Positions 53,212 to 61,628 of a DNA stretch of 64,000 nt are shown here, one piece after another. Below the pieces are notes generated by a model. It made no database searches. It was not told where the DNA came from and was given only the letters and a program-made list of their open reading frames with translations. The stretch covers positions 806,001 to 870,000 of the forward strand of contig NZ_CP135971.1 of NCBI RefSeq assembly GCF_032463525.1. The letters run 5' to 3'. Each line of letters starts with the position of its first letter. Position 1 is the first letter of the stretch. Source of the stretch: Pseudomonas sp. DTU_2021_1001937_2_SI_NGA_ILE_001. Its GTDB lineage: Bacteria; Pseudomonadota; Gammaproteobacteria; Pseudomonadales; Pseudomonadaceae. Made by a program: the position numbers and the translations under genes.

Positions 53212-54184
53212 GCGCTTGCTGTGCATCGACGCGGGCCTGGAGATTTTCCAGGGCTGCTTCCTTGCGGCTCAGCAGCAACTCCAGCATGCGACCTTGCTGC
53301 TGCGCCTCGCTCAATTGCTGCCGAGCCGCGGCGCCATCCTGCTGTGCGGCCTGCAAGCGCACCTCCAGCTGGGCACTGCGGGTTATCGCTTTGTGCTGTT
53401 CGCTGCTGGCCTTTTCGGCCTGTTTCAAGGCCTTGTCCAGCTGTAGCTGGCACTGCTGCAGGTCGCGACCGGTACTGCGCTGTTCGGCCAGCAGGCGTTC
53501 GTTGTCGCGATTGAGCAGGGTGATGGATTCCTGATGCAGTGCCAGGGTCTGGCGTGCCTGACGCAATTCCATCTGCAATTGCTGGAGCTGCCCTTCATGG
53601 CGTTGCTGGTCCTGTTCGCGCTGCTCCTTTACGGCATTGCGGTAATGCTCCAGGGCCTCGCGAGCATGCTGGTGCTTGTCTTCCAGTGAGGCGATCTGGC
53701 GGTCGCGGTCTTCCAGGCGGCCGTGCAGATCCTGACTGGCCTGGTTCAACCGTGCATTGTCCAGCATCGCCTGACGCAGGGTTTCGCGAGTCTGTTCCAA
53801 AGCCTGGTCGCTGGCTTGCAGCGCCTGCGCTTGTGTATCGCAGCGTTCTTGCAATGCCCGCAATTGGCGGGTGAGCTGCGCCAGTTCTTCGCGCTGTTCG
53901 GCGCGATCTTCATCCATCCGCTGCTGCGCCTGATCGATGCGCTCCTGGGCCTGGCCCTGCAGGCGTGCGGCCAAGTGTGCCACCAGTTCGGCCAACTCAT
54001 CGTTGATCGACGGGGCAGGGGTGTCGTGGCTTTCCAGTTCCTTCAGATAGCGGTGAATGGTGGTTTTCGAACCGGTATTGCCCATTTCCACCCGTACAGC
54101 GTCGATGCTCGGATGCTCGCCACGTGCGATCAGGGCCTGTCGGGCCTTTTGCACAAGTGCCTTGTTGATTCCGCCGCGCGCCAT
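53177..54184 (-). CDS. KfrA-like DNA-binding coiled-coil protein
   Basis: A 335-residue protein: an N-terminal KfrA-type DNA-binding domain (residues 1-60; GGINKALVQKARQALIARGE ... GSKTTIHRYLKELE) followed by about 250 residues of continuous coiled coil. KfrA proteins, first known from plasmids, bind their own promoter and organise plasmid DNA. This copy is chromosomal and divergent from a tyrosine recombinase. A dyad in the shared upstream region is a candidate operator. Confidence 0.85.
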   Translation of the reverse strand: MARGGINKALVQKARQALIARGEHPSIDAVRVEMGNTGSKTTIHRYLKELESHDTPAPSINDELAELVAHLAARLQGQAQERIDQAQQRMDEDRAEQREELAQLTRQLRALQERCDTQAQALQASDQALEQTRETLRQAMLDNARLNQASQDLHGRLEDRDRQIASLEDKHQHAREALEHYRNAVKEQREQDQQRHEGQLQQLQMELRQARQTLALHQESITLLNRDNERLLAEQRSTGRDLQQCQLQLDKALKQAEKASSEQHKAITRSAQLEVRLQAAQQDGAAARQQLSEAQQQGRMLELLLSRKEAALENLQARVDAQQAPSAATQPPASA

Positions 54185-54210
54185 GCCTGCTCCTACGATT
54201 ACGTACTGTG

Positions 54211-54233
54211 GTATGTACCCTGTAATTACATAC
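54211..54233. promoter_or_regulatory. Inverted repeat in the KfrA / recombinase promoter
   Basis: GTATGTA-N9-TACATAC, a 7-bp perfect dyad, lies 27 bp upstream of the KfrA-like start in an AT-rich region. A related GTAC/GTATGTAC cluster begins at 54201. It is a likely autoregulatory site. Confidence 0.55.
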
Positions 54234-54353
54234 TAAATATTGCTTTTGAGGTAGTGAATATTGCCGGTTATTTCACACGGGGTATTGGCGTATTATCCCG
54301 TGTCATTGCCTTTTGAGCGTATTCAAGGGCGTTCGCCAGTACGGAATTCCCCT

Positions 54354-55313
54354 ATGAGTGACGTAGATCGCTACATCGCCGCGGCCACCCGGGACAACAC
54401 CCGGCGCAGCTATCAGGCCGCTATCGAGCACTTCGAAGTGGTGTTCGGCGGCTTCCTGCCGGCCACCAGCGAGAGCGTGGCGCGTTATCTGGCTTGCTAT
54501 GCCGGGGAGTTGTCAGTGAATACCTTGAAGTTGCGTCTTTCCGCGCTGGCCCAGTGGCATGCCAGCCAGGGTTTCGTTGACCCGACCCGGGCACCGGTGG
54601 TGCGCAAGGTGCTCAAGGGCATTCGTGCCTTGCATCCGGCGCAGGAAAGACAGGCCGAACCTTTGCAACTGGCACACCTGGAACGGGTGATCCACTGGCT
54701 GGAGGAGACTGCCGCGCAAGCGCAGCGCCAGCATCGACATGCAGAGGTCTTGCGCTGTCGCCGCGATGCTGCATTGATTCTGCTGGGTTTCTGGCGTGGC
54801 TTTCGCAGCGATGAGCTGTGCCGCTTGCAGGTCGAGCACGTCAAGGCGGTGGCGGGAACGGGGATTACCCTGTATCTGCCGCGCAGCAAGAGCGACCGTG
54901 ACTACGCCGGGCGCAGTTTCCAGACGCCGGCACTGCAGCGGCTGTGTCCGGTGCAGGCCTACCTGGTGTGGCTCGACTGCGCCGCCCTGGAGGATGGGCC
55001 GGTATTTCGCAGTATCGATCGCTGGGGCAACCTGGGCGAGGCAGGCTTGCATCCCAACAGTGTGATTACCCTGTTGCGCCAAGCCTTCGCGCGCGCCGGT
55101 CTGCGCGGACAGGCCTACAGCAGCCACTCACTGCGGCGAGGTTTTGCGACCTGGGCGCATCAGAACGGCTGGGACCTCAAGTCGTTGATGGCCTATGTAG
55201 GCTGGAAAGACATGAAGTCAGCCATGCGCTACATTGAGATTTCCCCGTTCGGTGCCATGGCCAGGCTGGAAGCGGGCAGCAAGATTTCTTCTATTGATAA
55301 GGAGCCTTCATAG
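54354..55313 (+). CDS. Tyrosine recombinase (phage-integrase family)
   Basis: A 319-residue recombinase. An N-terminal SAM-like core-binding domain (residues 1-100; NTLKLRLSALAQWHASQGF) precedes a catalytic domain with Arg near 151 (WRGFRSDELCRL), His-x-x-Arg at about 258-261 (HSLRRGFATWAHQ), Trp in VGWKDMKSAM and nucleophile Tyr near 293 (MRYIEIS). All catalytic positions are present. It is not XerC/XerD by context, and no phage or island genes adjoin. The frame extends to 54261, but ATG 54354 has a CGGAA element. Confidence 0.85.
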   Translation: MSDVDRYIAAATRDNTRRSYQAAIEHFEVVFGGFLPATSESVARYLACYAGELSVNTLKLRLSALAQWHASQGFVDPTRAPVVRKVLKGIRALHPAQERQAEPLQLAHLERVIHWLEETAAQAQRQHRHAEVLRCRRDAALILLGFWRGFRSDELCRLQVEHVKAVAGTGITLYLPRSKSDRDYAGRSFQTPALQRLCPVQAYLVWLDCAALEDGPVFRSIDRWGNLGEAGLHPNSVITLLRQAFARAGLRGQAYSSHSLRRGFATWAHQNGWDLKSLMAYVGWKDMKSAMRYIEISPFGAMARLEAGSKISSIDKEPS

Positions 55314-55427
55314 TGAAAAGCAATCGTTGGCATCGACTTTCCCAATGAGCCATGCCCGGCGATTGTGAGTAAGCTTCTTTCCATCGAATCGCAACCCTTC
55401 AACTCACACACCCATGGAGATTCACAG

Positions 55428-55991
55428 ATGCCTATCATCAACAGCCAAGTCAAACCGTTCAAAGCTACCGCTTTCAAAGACGGCAAGTTCGTTGACGTCT
55501 CGGATGCCGACCTGAAAGGCAAGTGGTCTGTGGTGTTCTTCTACCCAGCCGACTTCACCTTCGTCTGCCCGACCGAACTGGAAGACCTGGCTGACAACTA
55601 CGCCGAGTTCCAGAAACTGGGCGTCGAGATCTACAGCGTTTCCACCGACACCCACTTCGCCCACGCTGCCTGGCACAACACCTCGCCAGCCATCGGCAAG
55701 ATCAAGTACACCATGATCGGCGACCCAACCCTGGCCATTTCGCGCAACTTCGACGTGCTGATCGAAGAAGCCGGTCTGGCTGACCGCGGTACTTTCGTGA
55801 TCAACCCTGAAGGCCAGATCAAGATCGTCGAAATCAACGACGGCGGTGTAGGCCGTGACGCTTCCGAGCTGCTGCGCAAGATCAAGGCTGCTCAGTACGT
55901 TGCCGCTCACCCGGGCGAAGTCTGCCCAGCCAAGTGGAAAGAAGGCGAGGCTACCCTGGCTCCTTCCCTGGACCTGGTCGGCAAGATCTGA
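55428..55991 (+). CDS. ahpC: Alkyl hydroperoxide reductase subunit C
   Basis: A 187-residue typical 2-Cys peroxiredoxin reducing H2O2 and organic peroxides. Peroxidatic Cys47 is in [12 protein letters not shown] and resolving Cys166 in GEVCPAKW. The length equals E. coli AhpC. Codon use is markedly biased to preferred codons, indicating high expression. AhpF follows after a hairpin. A 114-bp upstream region after the recombinase stop presumably holds the promoter; I could not identify a clear OxyR site. Confidence 0.95.
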   Translation: MPIINSQVKPFKATAFKDGKFVDVSDADLKGKWSVVFFYPADFTFVCPTELEDLADNYAEFQKLGVEIYSVSTDTHFAHAAWHNTSPAIGKIKYTMIGDPTLAISRNFDVLIEEAGLADRGTFVINPEGQIKIVEINDGGVGRDASELLRKIKAAQYVAAHPGEVCPAKWKEGEATLAPSLDLVGKI

Positions 55992-56049
55992 TCCGCATGA
56001 AGTCGATCGGGGCGCCGTACGCTAATCCGTAAACCCTAATCGCCCCGTC

Positions 56050-56083
56050 AAACGCCCGGGCGGTCATCGCCTGGGCGTTTTCA
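56050..56083 (+). terminator. Terminator or attenuator between ahpC and ahpF
   Basis: AAACGCCCGGGCG and CGCCTGGGCGTTT pair with one mismatch around a GTCAT loop and are followed by a T-rich tail. It probably lowers ahpF relative to ahpC, as is usual for this pair. Confidence 0.75.
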
Positions 56084-56164
56084 TTTATAGGCATCGAAAG
56101 AACATGGCAGCGCCATCGCCGCCTGCTCGTTCGAGCCGTCAGCCTGAAGACAGGAAGCCGAAAC

Positions 56165-57727
56165 ATGTTGGACGCCAATCTTAAAGCCCAGTTGAAATCC
56201 TACCTGGAGCGGACTACTCGCCCCATCGAGATCCAGGCCTCCCTCGATGACGGCGCCAAGTCCCAGGAAATGCTCTCGCTGCTGCAAGACGTTGTCAGTG
56301 CCGGCAAGGACATCAGCCTGTCCACCGAGGGCACCGATGCGCGCACGCCATCCTTTACCCTGAACAGCCCCGGGCAGAACATCAGCCTGCGTTTCGCCGG
56401 TATCCCGATGGGGCATGAATTCACTTCGCTGGTCCTGGCCCTGCTGCAGGTCGGTGGTTACCCACCGAAAATCAGTGAAGAAACCATCGAGCAGGTGCGC
56501 GCCTTGCAGGGCGAGTTCCGCTTCGAAACCTATTTCTCGCAGTCCTGCCAGAACTGCCCGGACGTCGTCCAGGCACTCAACCTGATGGCAGTACTGAACC
56601 CTGGCATCAAGCATGTCGCCATCGACGGCGCGCTGTTCCAGGACGAAGTCACCGATCGCAAGATCATGTCGGTGCCCAGCATCTACCTCAACGGCGAAGT
56701 GTTCGGCCAGGGCCGCATGGGCCTGGAAGAAATCCTCGCCAAGATCGACACCGGTGCCAGTGCTCGCCAGGCCGACAAGCTCAACGCCAAGCAGGCCTTC
56801 GATGTGCTGGTGATCGGCGGCGGCCCTGCCGGTGCGGCAGCGGCGGTGTACTCGGCGCGCAAGGGCATCCGTACCGGTGTTGCAGCCGAGCGTTTCGGCG
56901 GGCAGGTGCTGGACACCATGGCCATCGAGAACTTCATCTCCGTGCAGCATACCGAGGGGCCGAAGCTGGCCGTGGCGCTCGAAGAGCACGTCAAGCAGTA
57001 TGAAGTCGACATCATGAACCTGCAGCGCGCCGACCAGTTGATTCCTGGCAAGGACGGCGAGCTGCATGAAGTGAAGTTCGCCAGTGGCGCGAGCCTCAAG
57101 GCCAAGACCCTGATCCTGGCCACCGGTGCGCGCTGGCGTGAAATGAACGTGCCAGGCGAGAAGGAATACCGTAACCGTGGCGTGGCCTACTGCCCGCACT
57201 GCGATGGCCCGCTGTTCAAGGGCAAGCGCGTGGCGGTGATCGGCGGCGGCAACTCGGGTGTCGAGGCGGCCATCGACCTGGCCGGTATCGTTTCACATGT
57301 GACGCTGCTGGAATTCGACAGCAAGCTGCGCGCCGATGCGGTGTTGCAGCGCAAGCTCAACAGCCTGCCGAACGTCACGGTGTTGACCAGTGCGCAGACC
57401 ACCGAAGTGACGGGGGACAGCGAGAAGGTCAACGGCCTGCGCTACAAGGATCGCGTCAGCGGCGAAGAGCAGCTCATCGAGCTGGAAGGTATCTTCGTAC
57501 AGATCGGCTTGCTGCCCAACAGCGAATGGCTGAAGGGCGTCATCGAGCTGTCGCCGCGGGGCGAGATCGTCGTCGACCCGCGTGGCGAGACTTCGGTGCC
57601 AGGTGTATTCGCTGCCGGTGATGTGACGGTTGCGCCCTACAAGCAGATCATCATCGCCCTGGGCGAGGGCGCCAAGGCCTCGCTGAGCGCCTTCGATCAC
57701 TTGATCCGCACCAGCGCTCCGGCCTGA
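56165..57727 (+). CDS. ahpF: Alkyl hydroperoxide reductase subunit F
   Basis: A 520-residue FAD disulfide reductase that transfers electrons from NADH to AhpC. The N-terminal tandem-thioredoxin part has CxxC near residues 128-131 (QSCQNCPD); the thioredoxin-reductase-like part has [19 protein letters not shown] and CxxC near 343-346 (YCPHCDG). The C-terminus [19 protein letters not shown] matches AhpF. A strong terminator follows. Confidence 0.95.
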   Translation: MLDANLKAQLKSYLERTTRPIEIQASLDDGAKSQEMLSLLQDVVSAGKDISLSTEGTDARTPSFTLNSPGQNISLRFAGIPMGHEFTSLVLALLQVGGYPPKISEETIEQVRALQGEFRFETYFSQSCQNCPDVVQALNLMAVLNPGIKHVAIDGALFQDEVTDRKIMSVPSIYLNGEVFGQGRMGLEEILAKIDTGASARQADKLNAKQAFDVLVIGGGPAGAAAAVYSARKGIRTGVAAERFGGQVLDTMAIENFISVQHTEGPKLAVALEEHVKQYEVDIMNLQRADQLIPGKDGELHEVKFASGASLKAKTLILATGARWREMNVPGEKEYRNRGVAYCPHCDGPLFKGKRVAVIGGGNSGVEAAIDLAGIVSHVTLLEFDSKLRADAVLQRKLNSLPNVTVLTSAQTTEVTGDSEKVNGLRYKDRVSGEEQLIELEGIFVQIGLLPNSEWLKGVIELSPRGEIVVDPRGETSVPGVFAAGDVTVAPYKQIIIALGEGAKASLSAFDHLIRTSAPA

Positions 57728-57744
57728 TCGACCCAGCGGTAAAC

Positions 57745-57781
57745 AAAAAGCCCCGGTTGCGAAAGCAGCCGGGGCTTTTTC
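57745..57781 (+). terminator. Rho-independent terminator after ahpF
   Basis: AAAAAGCCCCGGTTGC and GCAGCCGGGGCTTTTT form a long near-perfect stem with a short loop and terminal T run. Confidence 0.9.
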
Positions 57782-57842
57782 ATGTCGGGCGCGCAGCCTG
57801 CGAACCTTGACCGGCACAGGCCACGCGTTGACGTTGCGGCAC

Positions 57843-58364
57843 TTACAGCGGCGCAGGCTGGATGACTTCCACCCAGTAGCCGTCCGGATCCTTGATGAAC
57901 GCCAGGTGATTCATGCGGCCGTCGGCCAGGCGCTTCTGGAAGGGCACGCCAAGTTGCTCGAAGCGCTCGCAGGCCGCGACCACGTCTGGCACCGATACGC
58001 AGATGTGACCGAAGCCGCGTGGGTCGCTGTTGCCATTGTGGTAAGCGAAGCCTGCGTCTTTCTCGGTGCCGTGGTTATGGGTCAGCTCCAGCACGCCGGG
58101 GATGGATTTCATCCACTGGTGGCGTGCCTCGTCGTCTTCCGGAATCTGTTGCTTGTCTACCAGGGCCAGGAAGTAAAGGCTGAATTCAGCCTCCGGGAAG
58201 TCGCGTTTGTCGACCAGGCTGAAGCCCAGTACGCGGGTGTAAAAGTCCAGCGAGGCGGTGATGTCCTTGACACGCAGCATGGTGTGGTTGAACACGAAAC
58301 CCTGTGTGGCCGCTTCGGGCTGGGCGGTCACGCCTGGGAAGGTGTTGAGATCGTGCAGGCTCAT
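57843..58364 (-). CDS. gloA: Lactoylglutathione lyase (glyoxalase I)
   Basis: A 173-residue metal-dependent VOC enzyme that isomerises the methylglyoxal-glutathione hemithioacetal to lactoylglutathione. Metal ligands lie in FNHTMLRVKD, GVLELTHNHG, GFGHICVSV and YWVEVIQP. The longer form with LHDLNTFPGVTAQPEAATQG at the N-terminus matches the longer Pseudomonas/eukaryotic-like GloA type. Glutathione reductase is nearby but not linked. A 5' region with AGGAGACATCC precedes ATG 58364. Confidence 0.93.
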   Translation of the reverse strand: MSLHDLNTFPGVTAQPEAATQGFVFNHTMLRVKDITASLDFYTRVLGFSLVDKRDFPEAEFSLYFLALVDKQQIPEDDEARHQWMKSIPGVLELTHNHGTEKDAGFAYHNGNSDPRGFGHICVSVPDVVAACERFEQLGVPFQKRLADGRMNHLAFIKDPDGYWVEVIQPAPL

Positions 58365-58497
58365 GGATGTCTCCGGCTTGAGGTGTACAAAGTGCGCAAT
58401 GATACGGGGCAGGGGGGCTCATGCAAACCGCTCTGCCTCTTGTTGTCGCGGTGCGACAGGCTCAGAATTTCCGCATCTCCTTTCGGTGCCTTGCCCC

Positions 58498-59049
58498 ATG
58501 CCCAGTTTTCGCTTGCGTTCGATCTGCATCGCTTCCTTTCTTCTGGCCGGTGCCGGCTTGGCGCATGCCGAGGATGCGATGATTCTCTGGCCCGCCGGTT
58601 GGGACGTTCAGTCGCTGCCGGTAAGCGAGTCGGGCACGGAGCAGCCCACCGTCCAGCTCAGACAACGGGCGATCAAGAATGATCAGCGCGGTGAGCCGAG
58701 CATGGTGGTGGAGCTGACCCGATCGCGCCTGGTGCCGGGGCACGCGGTGAATGTCCAGGGCGTGCTGCTGGAGATGCGCAAGGCGGTACAGGTCGACTTT
58801 GCCCGAAGCGGCCTGCAAAGCGCCTGTACTCACGTACGAGAAGTCTCCCTGGGTGGCGTGCCGGGCATGGAAAGTACCTGCACCGTGACGCAGAACGGCG
58901 TGCACGTGATGACCCAGACCCTGGTGGCGGCAGCCGATGCCCAACAGGCGTGGTCGTTGTCTTATGCAGGGTCGGCGCAGGGCTACGCGCAGAACAAGGA
59001 CGAGGTGCAGCGAATTCGTGACAGCTTGCGCCTGGGCGACGCCCGCTGA
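58498..59049 (+). CDS. Periplasmic hypothetical protein (DUF4946-like)
   Basis: A 183-residue exported protein with signal peptide (MPSFRLRSICIASFLLAGAG, cleaved after LAHA). The mature part has ILWPAGWDVQSLPVSESG and a conserved Cys pair (LQSACTHVRE and GMESTCTVTQ). The pattern matches pseudomonad DUF4946, function unknown. ATG 58498 is chosen; the open frame to 58258 runs back over gloA. A short GCCCGC-GTGT-GCGGGC hairpin follows at 59069-59084. Confidence 0.7.
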   Translation: MPSFRLRSICIASFLLAGAGLAHAEDAMILWPAGWDVQSLPVSESGTEQPTVQLRQRAIKNDQRGEPSMVVELTRSRLVPGHAVNVQGVLLEMRKAVQVDFARSGLQSACTHVREVSLGGVPGMESTCTVTQNGVHVMTQTLVAAADAQQAWSLSYAGSAQGYAQNKDEVQRIRDSLRLGDAR

Positions 59050-59084
59050 GCTTTTCAACAGGCAAAATAAAGCCCGCGTGTGCG

Positions 59085-59585
59085 GGCATGGGGTGCTAGT
59101 CCTTTAGCTGGTTGTATCTTGGATTACCTCGCGTGAAAAAAACGTGAAGCCAGCGCCTGCAGATCGAGGGATGCAGGTGCCGTCCATCGACATATCCGGA
59201 AATAGCCTACAGGGTTTCCGTAATTGTCTGATTGCCAATAATCTGTAGCGGCGAATTGTTTGAAGTTTCGCAACGCACTATTTTGCAGGCTGCAATGAAG
59301 GTTTATTGACGTCATAAATCTTGCGATGACGGAGATGTGACGCTGTCGACACTTTCACATTAGCGCGCAGCGCCGCTGCCTGCTCTGAGCGTGGGTGATG
59401 TATCGACCGATCCCGGCAACGGCTGTTAGCGGCGGGCCTGCTACTTGTCCTTACCTTTCGTGCGGTGTTCAGGCAACAGTGAAATGGTACGGATGTGACC
59501 TTTGGAAGGACGTTTTCTTCTGTTCGGCGGATAACTTTACCAGGCGAGAGGGCGCAAGTTGTGATGCAGTTCAATAACGTATCAG
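59085..59585. other. About 500-bp region without a supported gene
   Basis: No open frame here has a ribosome-binding site or family motif. Composition is more AT-rich than its surroundings. The minus-strand frame at 59124-59315 and the plus-strand frame at 59395-59577 both lack support. A small RNA or the remains of a lost gene are possible. Confidence 0.5.
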
Positions 59586-59587
59586 CA

Positions 59588-59614
59588 ATAAAAAAGCCCT
59601 GCTAGGCAGGGCTT
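59588..59614 (-). terminator. Terminator of the MvaT-family gene
   Basis: An 8-bp stem AGCCCTGC/GCAGGGCT with a 3-nt loop is followed on the minus strand by six T. It ends the mvaT/turB-type transcript. Confidence 0.88.
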
Positions 59615-59630
59615 TGGCAGATCGATGCGG

Positions 59631-59996
59631 TCAAGCACGGACCCAGGAGTCGACAGTGTCTGCACCGTACTGTTCTTTCCAGGCCTTCAGGCCGCGGTGA
59701 TTACCGCCTTTGGTTTCGATCAGTTCGCCGGTGTGTGGGTTCTGATACACCTTGACCACGCGGGCGCGACGGCGCTTAGGGCCTGCCGGTGCGGCAGCCA
59801 GGCTGGTGGCGCTGGCAGGATCGAGGATAGCGATGACATCGCGCAGGCTTTTGCCATAGCTCGCCATCAGCTCCTTGAGCTTCTGCTCGAATTCGATTTC
59901 TTTCTGAAGGCCGGCATCTTTCTTCAAGGCTTCCAGCTGGGCCAGCTGTTCTTGAAGGGCTTTCTCTGCGGCTCGAAACTCGGCAAGTCTGGACAA
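59631..59996 (-). CDS. MvaT/TurB-family H-NS-like xenogeneic silencer
   Basis: A 121-residue nucleoid protein. The N-terminal coiled-coil dimerisation part reads SRLAEFRAAEKALQEQLAQL; the C-terminal AT-hook-like DNA-binding part has KRRRARVVKVYQNPHTGELI and ETKGGNHRGLKAWKEQYG. The start is TTG 59996, eight bases after GGAG; no in-frame ATG fits, and an ATG nearby is in the wrong frame. It resembles TurB of P. putida, one of several MvaT paralogues silencing AT-rich DNA. An AT-rich promoter region and palindrome precede it. Confidence 0.92.
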   Translation of the reverse strand: MSRLAEFRAAEKALQEQLAQLEALKKDAGLQKEIEFEQKLKELMASYGKSLRDVIAILDPASATSLAAAPAGPKRRRARVVKVYQNPHTGELIETKGGNHRGLKAWKEQYGADTVDSWVRA

Positions 59997-60100
59997 AAAA
60001 CATACTCCGACAGTGTATTGGCTGTGATCAGCCGAACAAAGCGACAAGACAAAAAACTTTGACCGATTCGCTCATCTCATTTGCTGGCCGGTGGATCGAT

Positions 60101-60121
60101 GCTGAAACTAAACGTTTCAGC
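60101..60121. promoter_or_regulatory. Perfect palindrome upstream of the MvaT-family gene
   Basis: GCTGAAAC-TAAAC-GTTTCAGC, an 8-bp perfect dyad, is 105 bp upstream of the TTG start within an AT-rich 350-bp region (60000-60353) that holds no gene. It is a candidate operator. Confidence 0.5.
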
Positions 60122-60353
60122 TATCACTAACCGATGACAGCGCAGCCGTTAATCGGCTACGCAGTAATAATGCCCGTTTTTTCGAATTTAGCAAACTGTC
60201 TTGTGCATACCTTAATTGTATAGACACTTTCAGCTTGCTCGGAATGTGTTAACGGCGAGGGCGGGGTGTAAGTTATTTCTGATAATAACGGCGTGCGCCA
60301 GTGAGTCTTGACAGCCTTGACCGGGTTGCAATCAGTACGACCCGGCGTCTGTA

Positions 60354-61445
60354 TCAGAGGCCCTGTTGCAGCGCCGGATCATCAGGATTCTGTTGTTCAA
60401 GTTCGGCCAACAATACCTGAACATTCTGTAACTGCCCGGCCTCGCGGGCATACTGAATCAACAATACCCGTGCTTTTCGGTTGGCCGGATGATTCTGCAC
60501 AATCTGTTGCAATTGCTTCTGCGCGGCTTCCAGTTGTTCAAGATCGTGCAGGGCCAGTGCCAGGTCATAGTGATAATCGTCATTGTCCGGCGCCAGTTCC
60601 GACGCCCGGGCCAGGCTGAGTACCGCGAATTCAGCCTGTCCATGTTCGCGCAGCCACTTACCCAGGGCGTGTTGTAACTCTGGCGCATTCGGATGCTTCT
60701 CCAGCAGGGTGCGGAACGCTTGTCGGGCCTTGTCGGCCTGGCCCAGGTCATCGAGCAGTTCGACCCGCGCCATGCCGGTGGCCAGGTCGTCAGGCTGTAA
60801 CTTCACCGCCTGCTCCATGCTGGCCAGCGCCTGTGCGCTTTTGCCTGTCTGCTGGTACAGGCGAGCGAGTTGCACCAGGTTCGAGGCACTGGGCGGTTGC
60901 CGGGCCAGGAAGGGTTGCAAGGATTCGGCGCTGTGCTGCAGTGCCGCGAAATACAGACCAAGGTCGTCCGGCGACAACGGCACAAGAGCCAGCGTCGCGG
61001 CCAGGCGTACCTGCATGTCGCTGTCGGTGAGCAAGGGGCCCAGCAGCACGGCCAGGTGATTATCCGGCAGCAGTCGCACTGCGCTCTGAATCGCCGCTTC
61101 GCGGACCGCCACGGACTCGTGGTCCAGGAGCGTGTCGAGCAATTTCAGCGCCTGCGGGCTGGGGTAGTGGGGCAGTTCGGCGAGCAAGGCGATCAGCCGC
61201 TCATCGGGCATGTCGTCGCGGACCAGTTGCTGGTAAAGCATGCGTGCGGCACCCGGCTTGCCGAGGCGGGCCTGCTCCAGGGCCTGGGCGTAGCTCTGGC
61301 TGGGATGGCTGGCCTTGGTCTGGCCATTGGGTTCGCTGCGCCAGATCAGCAAGACCAGCGCCAACAGGCAGATCAACGAAGCTGACAGCAGGGCGCTCAT
61401 CCAGCGACGCGGCCGCTGGGGACTGGAGGAAGAATCTTTGCGCAT
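60354..61445 (-). CDS. TPR/HEAT-repeat inner-membrane-anchored protein
   Basis: A 363-residue protein with one N-terminal membrane helix (residues 15-37; LLSASLICLLALVLLIW). HEAT-like repeats follow (HESVAVREAAIQSAVRLL, SDMQVRLAATLALVPLS), then at least four TPRs (NLVQLARLYQQTGKSAQALA, DDYHYDLALALHDLEQLEAA). The bulk lies in the periplasm. It looks like a cytochrome-c-nitrite-reductase-style CcmI/NrfG-type scaffold, but no cytochrome genes adjoin, so no function is assigned. ATG 61445 is chosen over TTG 61457. Confidence 0.75.
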   Translation of the reverse strand: MRKDSSSSPQRPRRWMSALLSASLICLLALVLLIWRSEPNGQTKASHPSQSYAQALEQARLGKPGAARMLYQQLVRDDMPDERLIALLAELPHYPSPQALKLLDTLLDHESVAVREAAIQSAVRLLPDNHLAVLLGPLLTDSDMQVRLAATLALVPLSPDDLGLYFAALQHSAESLQPFLARQPPSASNLVQLARLYQQTGKSAQALASMEQAVKLQPDDLATGMARVELLDDLGQADKARQAFRTLLEKHPNAPELQHALGKWLREHGQAEFAVLSLARASELAPDNDDYHYDLALALHDLEQLEAAQKQLQQIVQNHPANRKARVLLIQYAREAGQLQNVQVLLAELEQQNPDDPALQQGL

Positions 61446-61628
61446 ACCGATATCCAATGCGTGACGCCATGCAGCTTCGAAGAGACGAAGACGGCTGTCA
61501 AATTCTGGATCGGGTCGCTACCTGACCGGGCCGACTGTCAACGCAGCATCAGCCAGTGGCATGACACAGCCTGGGGGCGTGCCGCAAGCAAGGGGCAAAA
61601 GCCCCTCGCTGTGGCCAAAGACAGACGG

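Noticed and set aside
53177..55313. Prophage or integrative element around the tyrosine recombinase
   Set aside because: I saw no attachment-site repeats, tRNA, phage structural genes or composition break; both flanks are ordinary chromosomal genes.
55314..55427. OxyR site upstream of ahpC
   Set aside because: No four-part ATAG-type OxyR pattern could be read with confidence, although OxyR control of ahpC is expected.
59395..59577. A 60-codon plus-strand frame upstream of the MvaT-family terminator
   Set aside because: It has no ribosome-binding site or recognisable motif, and its codon use does not match neighbouring genes.
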